Below, piece by piece: positions 45,981 to 50,189 of a stretch of 50,189 bases of DNA; the stretch's first letter is position 1, and every line of letters starts with the position of its first letter. The notes under the pieces are model-generated. The model was not told where the DNA came from. It saw only the letters and a program-made list of their open reading frames with translations, and did no database searches. Source of the DNA: Candidatus Scalindua rubra (GTDB taxonomy: Bacteria > Planctomycetota > Brocadiia > Brocadiales > Scalinduaceae); the NCBI GenBank assembly GCA_001723765.1, contig MAYW01000013.1:1-50189 (forward strand). The letters run 5' to 3'. The translations under genes and the position numbers were made by a program.

Positions 45981-46723
45981 AAGAATAGTGTCAGGTCTTG
46001 ACTTGATACATAAAGCGTTGAATACAAAATGAATCACAATGAAAAAAACAGTTGGAAAATAAGCAGCATATGGTGTGACCCCAAATGTTACCCCGTTTAT
46101 CTTTTTAGTTCGACACAGGTAGACAGGTTTTCATTTGACAACCTGGCCGAGCCGGAACACATCAGGAATTTATCCCTTTTTGGTTCTGGCTCGGCCAGGT
46201 TGGATATATATAGCAAAAAAGCCTATAGAAAACACCAGCGTAATAACCCTATATATACTAAGAGCGGTTCCAACCGTGTTTTTCGCGGCGGTAGCGGGCA
46301 ACAGGCCGGTGTTCTTGCGTGCGTCTTTTCGCGGCTACTACCCCCCGGATTTTCAGTTACTACTACCTGGGTTTCCGCCTTGCCAGGACACCGTAGAGTT
46401 TTGGTTTTTTACGGTTTTACCTTTTTCAGCCACGTGACAAACACAAGGCTTATTTGAGACGCAATTAACGCAGACTTGGTTTTAGAGTTTCGCGTTGCGA
46501 GTCAAGGGTTACGAGTTTCGATTAAGTGGGGGCATAGTACAATACTGGAATCCTCCCGAAAGGAGGGAAGACCCTTGCTCTCGCAGAGCTTATTCAGCTT
46601 TGCAAGGAATCCAGCAGCTTCTTTGTGCGTCTTGTCCGTTCAATGAAATGATACTTATCTGCGGTAGCTTGTGATTTGATAATTTAAGTTATTTACAGTT
46701 ATAAAATGTAAGGAGGGATATAT
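45981..46723. other. Gene-poor region with a GC-rich structured segment
   Basis: No gene is supported. A 20-base inverted repeat (46139-46158 with 46183-46202, one mismatch, caacctggccgagcc ... ggctcggccaggttg) is followed by a GC-rich stretch at about 46265-46440 unlike its AT-rich surroundings. Two overlapping frames read through it without protein-like features. It may be a structured RNA or an insertion remnant. The ggattcc family is at 46548-46615. Confidence 0.5.
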
Positions 46724-46855
46724 ATGTCCACAGTAAAAAATGAAGTAATTAAACTGATTCAGGAGATGCCAGAAGAGAGCACGTTAGCAGATATTATGGC
46801 AGAGCTATATTTTAAGCAAAAAGTGGAACACAATCTTTTTAACTTTAGCATTTAA
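46724..46855 (+). pseudogene. Truncated RelE-partner-type antitoxin
   Basis: MSTVKNEVIKLIQEMPEEST then LADIMAELYFKQKVE matches the N-terminus of short antitoxins that pair with RelE/ParE toxins; after that only HNLFNFSI follows where about 35 more residues are expected. AGGAGGG precedes the ATG. The lost end coincides with the transposase remnant on the other strand, so an insertion probably cut it. Confidence 0.65.
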
Positions 46856-47045
46856 ATTTTTATCTTTTGAAAGACAGGTACCAAAACGGTTCACTAACTT
46901 ATTGACAGTAGAATCACTTATCCCTCCATAACCTTGCCTGATCTCTTTTAATGTCAATCCACAATAACTAAACGCAAGATAAATCATTGCCATCCTTGCA
47001 ATGTTATTGTAGGGAAGTTTCTTTAAGGCTTTTTTTCTTGTTTTA
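46805..47045 (-). pseudogene. C-terminal remnant of a REP-associated (RAYT, Y1-type) transposase
   Basis: Reads KKKALKKLPYNNIARMAMIY ... LTLKEIRQGYGGISDSTVNK then LVNRFGTCLSKDKNLNAKVK. This is the DnaA-like helix-turn-helix end of REP-associated tyrosine transposases (LxLKEIxxxFGGISxSxVxK). The catalytic HUH/Tyr part is absent. The finding fits with the many REP-type palindromes of the window. Confidence 0.6.
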
Positions 47046-47108
47046 TACTGATTACTCTATTTGTGTCAAGTGGCGAGATATGACCCCTTTTATTCTTTTA
47101 CTTTTTTA

Positions 47109-47219
47109 CTTAATAAGGTTGCTGTGGATAATAAGCTAACGGGCACCGTGTACAAGCCGGAGAAAAAGGTTAACTGGAGATTGAAGAGTTTCAAAGACAG
47201 TTATGCAATTATTATATAA
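47109..47219 (+). pseudogene. Unrecognised coding-like remnant
   Basis: An open frame without a start codon reads LNKVAVDNKLTGTVYKPEKK then VNWRLKSFKDSYAIII to a TAA at 47217-47219. It looks like the end of a lost gene; no family recognised. Confidence 0.25.
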
Positions 47220-47257
47220 AAACCTGATCTGCCTGAGCGCAGGTAATTTACATATTT

Positions 47258-47938
47258 CTACTTCCATTCAAGATACGCCCGGCTGGAAGAGTAGTCGCAA
47301 ACGAGCTTTACTGTTGTCAATATATCTTCGAACCCGATGAGGAAGGGAATGCTATCATTATCCAAAAGGTGAGCCTTGATCTTTAAGGGTTCTGAGACCT
47401 GTTTTTCATCCATGAAGACTACGGATGTCTCTGCCAATCTACCGGAAACAGAACCAGTGCCAACACCATATATGTCAGTCTTATCCGATAAAAGCCATCT
47501 GAAATAAGCTCTATTCCAAATAAAATGAGGAACTATTGAAATGGGGTTACCTGTATCTACAATTGCTTTATATCTGGGTGTCCAACCTTCCTCGGTCTTT
47601 AACTGTACAGAAGCTATCAGCCTTACCAGACGGACTGATATACCATGGGTTAAGAAAGCCAGGTCTACCTTTGTTTCAAATGACAGTTCTATATTTGTAG
47701 ACATGGATTCCCTTTCGGCAAAGAAGATTACGAAGTCTTTTCGACCTGTCTTCTCCACAGCAATCTTCTCCACTTCTGCGCCATCTTTACCTGCAGCCAA
47801 CACTCTTTTGTCAACCACCGCTACCCATTGATTCGGGTATTTCTGGGATATCTCTGTGCTGTGTTCAAGCACCCACTTGCTATCCTCCCAGTATTCCTTT
47901 GGAGGGGGAGCGGGCGGGTTAATCCCTTTCGTTTTCAT
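47258..47938 (-). CDS. DUF5678 + retropepsin-like aspartic protease protein
   Basis: 226 residues. Residues about 18-80 resemble DUF5678 (WVLEHSTEISQKYPNQWVAV ... VEKIAVEKTGRKDFVIFF). Then comes a retropepsin-like domain with the active-site motif AIVDTGNPISIVP (DTG, Asp about 129), a flap-like strand and the closing VKLVCDYSSSRAYLEW. Single-domain retropepsins act as dimers. No neighbouring operon. The remnant at 45335-45520 is of the same protease clan. Confidence 0.72.
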   Translation of the reverse strand: MKTKGINPPAPPPKEYWEDSKWVLEHSTEISQKYPNQWVAVVDKRVLAAGKDGAEVEKIAVEKTGRKDFVIFFAERESMSTNIELSFETKVDLAFLTHGISVRLVRLIASVQLKTEEGWTPRYKAIVDTGNPISIVPHFIWNRAYFRWLLSDKTDIYGVGTGSVSGRLAETSVVFMDEKQVSEPLKIKAHLLDNDSIPFLIGFEDILTTVKLVCDYSSSRAYLEWK

Positions 47939-48079
47939 TGCTTTTTCTCCGGATACGGCCCTACTTATTTATTGTTAACATAACCAATGAATTACCGAAA
48001 ATCAAGGTCAAAATGTTAGATAATAGTAGATAATAGGATAATAGGGACAGATAATAGGGACAGCGCCTATTTACCCCTT

Positions 48080-48737
48080 ATGCGTTTGAAAAAAGCCAAA
48101 AAGAAGTGGTTGAAGAAATTAAACAGCAAAGGATATGCTGGGTATTATGACTGGCGGTTGCGACCCTGGAAGAAGCAATATCTTTGTTAGAATCGAGCAA
48201 GAAAAACGGTGATTTATGTATTGATCTTGCTTTTGATAAGCGGCAGAGTTGGATATGGACTGGCGATAGGCGTGATAAGGTTTCCGCCCGGCTCGTCCAA
48301 TTTACTTCCATCAATGACGATGACAACTATAACTACGGTGGTGTGCGCTGGGATGACGGCAGCTACTACGCTTATTGTTGGACAATTTTTCGCTGAACAA
48401 AATAAAAATAACATAAATGACCAGGGTCTTGTTGTAAGTCTTATATTTATAATATGTTATTTGGAGGTGCTCTTGTCATTCTGAACGAAGCGGAGCGTAG
48501 TGAAGAATCTCTTCTTGGCACACAGAATTATGCATCGAAAAATCAATTGGCCTTCAGACAAGAGATTCTTCGGTCGTTCCTCCCTCAGAATGACATATTG
48601 TTGGCTTTATGCAAAAAAGTCCGCACGCAGGGCGTTAAATTTATAAAAAAAAGATTTCAAAAAACGCTTTGTCCAGCGAAAAATTGTCCAACTGTAAGAG
48701 CTACTACGTCCGTCCGGTTCGCTCAGGCACCCGGTGA
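48080..48737 (+). pseudogene. DUF1566 gene broken by a frameshift and a transposable element
   Basis: Pieces of a DUF1566/Lcl domain: LNSKGYAGYYDWRL (48116-48160), then after a one-base deletion near 48161 TLEEAISLLESSKKNGD to WDDGSYY (48370), and after an insertion SYYVRPVRSGTR* (48699-48737). These match GYHDWRLPTLEEAISLLESS and FVRPVRS of the protein at 6489-8156. The N-terminal part of the original gene is missing. Confidence 0.85.
48371..48698. mobile_element. MITE-like element with 31-bp inverted ends and 10-bp target duplication
   Basis: Terminal inverted repeats at 48371-48401 and 48668-48698 match at 28 of 31 positions (core ttggacaatttttcgctg). The flanking agctactacg is present on both sides (48361-48370 and 48699-48708), a perfect 10-bp target duplication. 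The 328-bp element has no transposase gene and carries its own inverted 'gaagaatct...agattcttc' unit. Removing it and one target copy restores the DUF1566 frame SYYVRPVRS. Confidence 0.9.
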
Positions 48738-49036
48738 AATAGATTTAAGATGAAGATTTCACGGGGTAAATTATTTTTTCTTTTTTTGGACACTGATAAC
48801 CACAGATGAGCACAGATTATAAGATGAAAACATTATAGAATGGACTATAAGTCAGTGAAAATCTATGGTAAAAGAAAGGGATCTTTTAGTCGGTAAAAGT
48901 CCCTGCCCGACTACTGCCGGCCGGCGAGGCAGGATTTGCTTTGCGGGCCTGCCCGACAGGTAGTTTGGTGGGTGTGGCTAAAACAAGTATAAGAGTTTTT
49001 TTTGACAATATTCCTAATTAGTCGTACTATTTGGGA
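48738..49036. other. Intergenic, REP-type palindromes near its right end
   Basis: Contains the third ggtgaaat...atttcacgggg palindrome (48730-48767) and REP-type sequences with cctgcccgacta (48901-48925) and cctgcccgacag (48949-48960). No gene. Confidence 0.5.
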
Positions 49037-49361
49037 ATGAATTCCAAACAAGTTATTATAGAACGAGATCTCAAAATAGTACTCCCTCCACGTAAGTCCG
49101 CTTTTTTGTGGGGACCAAGGAAGACCGGGAAATCCACATACCTGAAGAAAACATTTCAAGGGAGTATTTGGTTTGATTTTCTCATGACGGATATTTTTTT
49201 CAGATTATCGAAAGAACCTGCCTTATTAAGGGAGCAAATTCTGGCTGAAAAAAATGTCAGACGTTTGCAATGAAAAATATCCCCGTAAGCATGGTGATAT
49301 AGAAATTTTACCCTGGCAACATTTTCTTTCGATACTTTGGAATGGTGATCTGTTTACGTGA
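49037..49361 (+). pseudogene. AAA_14/DUF4143-type ATPase with a large internal deletion
   Basis: The start VIIERDLKIVLPPRKSAFLW then GPRKTGKSTYLKK (Walker A) is the beginning of a DUF4143/AAA_14 ATPase; the reading frame then breaks, and CNEKYPRKHGDIEILPWQHF then LSILWNGDLFT* is the very end of the same family (usually about 380-400 residues). About 300 residues are missing. The ATG at 49037 is the more likely start. Confidence 0.8.
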
Positions 49362-49449
49362 CTTGACAACTTAAATCTGAAAGCATTACCAAAAAAACAA
49401 TCCCACTTATCAATCTATTGACAAATATTGTTTTTAATGTAGAATAAAA

Positions 49450-49553
49450 CCTACATTCCGCAGGTTCGGGATAGTTAATTCAGAATTTTAATTTATTATA
49501 TCCTACATTCCGCAGGTTCGGGATAGTTAATTCAGAATTTTAATTTATTATAT
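49450..49553. repeat. Tandem duplication of a 52-bp unit
   Basis: Two identical 52-base copies at 49450-49501 and 49502-49553, each starting cctacattccgcaggttcgg. It lies just outside the DUF6788/transposase pair and may be a duplicated end of that insertion sequence. Confidence 0.75.
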
Positions 49554-49587
49554 TACAACAAGTTAACTTTCCACAAGGTTTTCTTTA

Positions 49588-49962
49588 TCATTCATATTTT
49601 AAAGTTTTCAATTTTATCACAGTCTTTATAATTTCTCTCTCTTTTTCATTTAATTTTACCAAATCACTCAGGGCCTTCTTATTTTTTTTGTAATTATCGG
49701 ACAGACTTTTTACCCATTCTCTATCAGCAACTCGAACAATTTTGTTTTTTAATTTACCATTTACCCATCGAGAGATTCTTGTAATAGGATGAATAGGTTC
49801 TTTTTCACAATGACACCCTTGACGGCCACATCGAATTAACGACTTTCTTAGACTACCTTCAACAAGTTTGCAATCACTAACAAGAAACTTGATAAGACGC
49901 TTTCGTTCTTTTTCAATTTCCGAGATTTTTTCTTTGTTTTTCTCAATTAATTTTATTGACAT
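49588..49962 (-). CDS. DUF6788-type protein linked to an insertion sequence
   Basis: 124 residues: a charged helix (IEKNKEKISEIEKERKRLIK), a cysteine-containing core (GSLRKSLIRCGRQGCHCEKE) and SRWVNGKLKNKIVRVADREW. This matches DUF6788, a family found next to transposases. Divergent from the IS1634-like transposase that starts at 50020, so it is probably an accessory gene of that element. Function unknown. Confidence 0.65.
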   Translation of the reverse strand: MSIKLIEKNKEKISEIEKERKRLIKFLVSDCKLVEGSLRKSLIRCGRQGCHCEKEPIHPITRISRWVNGKLKNKIVRVADREWVKSLSDNYKKNKKALSDLVKLNEKEREIIKTVIKLKTLKYE

Positions 49963-50019
49963 TTGATATCTTATGTTATATATAATAACATATTAACATA
50001 AGATTAATCAATTGTCAAG

Positions 50020-50189
50020 ATGATAATTCAAAAAGGAATAAAAAAAGATGTAGTACTTAAACGATATATGCTTGGAGCTCATCCAATAATCCAATTCTTC
50101 ATGGATAAACTGAAAATTAGTGAGATTATTGGCTCTTATATTAGACAAGACAAGAGATTGAAGTTGAACTCAGAAAAGGCTCTTTCCAT
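50020..50189 (+). CDS. IS1634-family transposase, 5' part only
   Basis: Starts with ATG and reads IIQKGIKKDVVLKRYMLGAH then PIIQFFMDKLKISEIIGSYI and RQDKRLKLNSEKALSH to the window edge. The LGAHPIIxxFxDxLxIxEIIxxxI pattern is the N-terminus of IS1634-like transposases. It is cut by the window end; whether it is intact cannot be judged here. Confidence 0.7.
   Translation, partial: MIIQKGIKKDVVLKRYMLGAHPIIQFFMDKLKISEIIGSYIRQDKRLKLNSEKALS

Noticed and set aside
46029..46457. Two overlapping open frames of 100-142 residues
   Set aside because: They run through a hairpin and a GC-rich repeat-like block, have no ribosome-binding site and no protein-like pattern.
1..50189. CRISPR arrays and tRNA or rRNA genes
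   Set aside because: No regularly spaced direct repeats and no tRNA-like T-arm or rRNA sequence were seen by eye; a tRNAscan-SE and CRISPR search would settle this.

Overview
The window looks like a low-GC chromosome segment of an anammox planctomycete (Candidatus Brocadiales, perhaps a Scalindua-like lineage). The case rests on a lipid cluster at 134-6359 that combines an acyl carrier protein, a dehydratase, a paired ketosynthase, a phytoene-desaturase-like oxidoreductase and a B12-dependent radical SAM enzyme. That is the gene set proposed for ladderane lipids. The case is strengthened by multihaem cytochromes with an outer-membrane barrel and by many envelope lipoproteins. The taxonomic call is inference; no rRNA or other marker gene is present.

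Layout. 134-6359 (+) is the lipid cluster. 6489-9137 (-) holds a CsgG/PEGA/DUF1566 protein and toxin-antitoxin genes (DUF5615/DUF433, lone HicB). 9375-17548 (-) is a long gene set read from right to left: sigma factor, zinc-finger anti-sigma-like protein, FlgT-like lipoprotein, caspase-like protease (frameshifted), DUF4384 lipoprotein, a small helical protein, and a membrane protein with a Lon-like serine/lysine protease domain. Divergent from it, 18053-21489 (+) encodes a tetrahaem cytochrome, an octahaem lipoprotein and an MtrB-like barrel, which resembles a porin-cytochrome conduit. 21494-26950 (-) is a second copy of the sigma / anti-sigma / small protein / Lon-like set without the caspase and lipoproteins, preceded by a third, truncated Lon-like remnant.

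27331-45190 is mostly a plus-strand envelope region. It holds a TPR lipoprotein, coiled-coil secreted proteins, two proteins with a shared cysteine tail, ExbB/ExbD and a single-pass partner, a glycine-zipper lipoprotein, a 3D-domain protein, LPP20/FlgT-like proteins and a DUF4384 lipoprotein. Two PIN-type toxin loci are embedded in it (39314-41002). Several of these proteins are paralogues of those in the first sigma set. 45191-50189 is a decaying accessory zone with retropepsin remnants, a truncated antitoxin, a transposase remnant, a DUF1566 gene broken by a small transposable element with a 10-bp target duplication, an AAA ATPase remnant and the start of an IS1634-like element.

The most interesting candidate system is the duplicated sigma / zinc-finger anti-sigma / small helical protein / Lon-like membrane protease cassette. 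A cytoplasmic Lon-like domain tied to a predicted extracytoplasmic loop, next to a soluble anti-sigma and its sigma, suggests signal-driven proteolysis of the anti-sigma, comparable in logic to the CRISPR-linked CalpL/CalpT/CalpS module but with a membrane sensor instead of a SAVED domain. In copy 1 the regulon may include the caspase and lipoproteins. Gaps between genes are crowded with short palindromes of several families, some of which have entered coding sequence.
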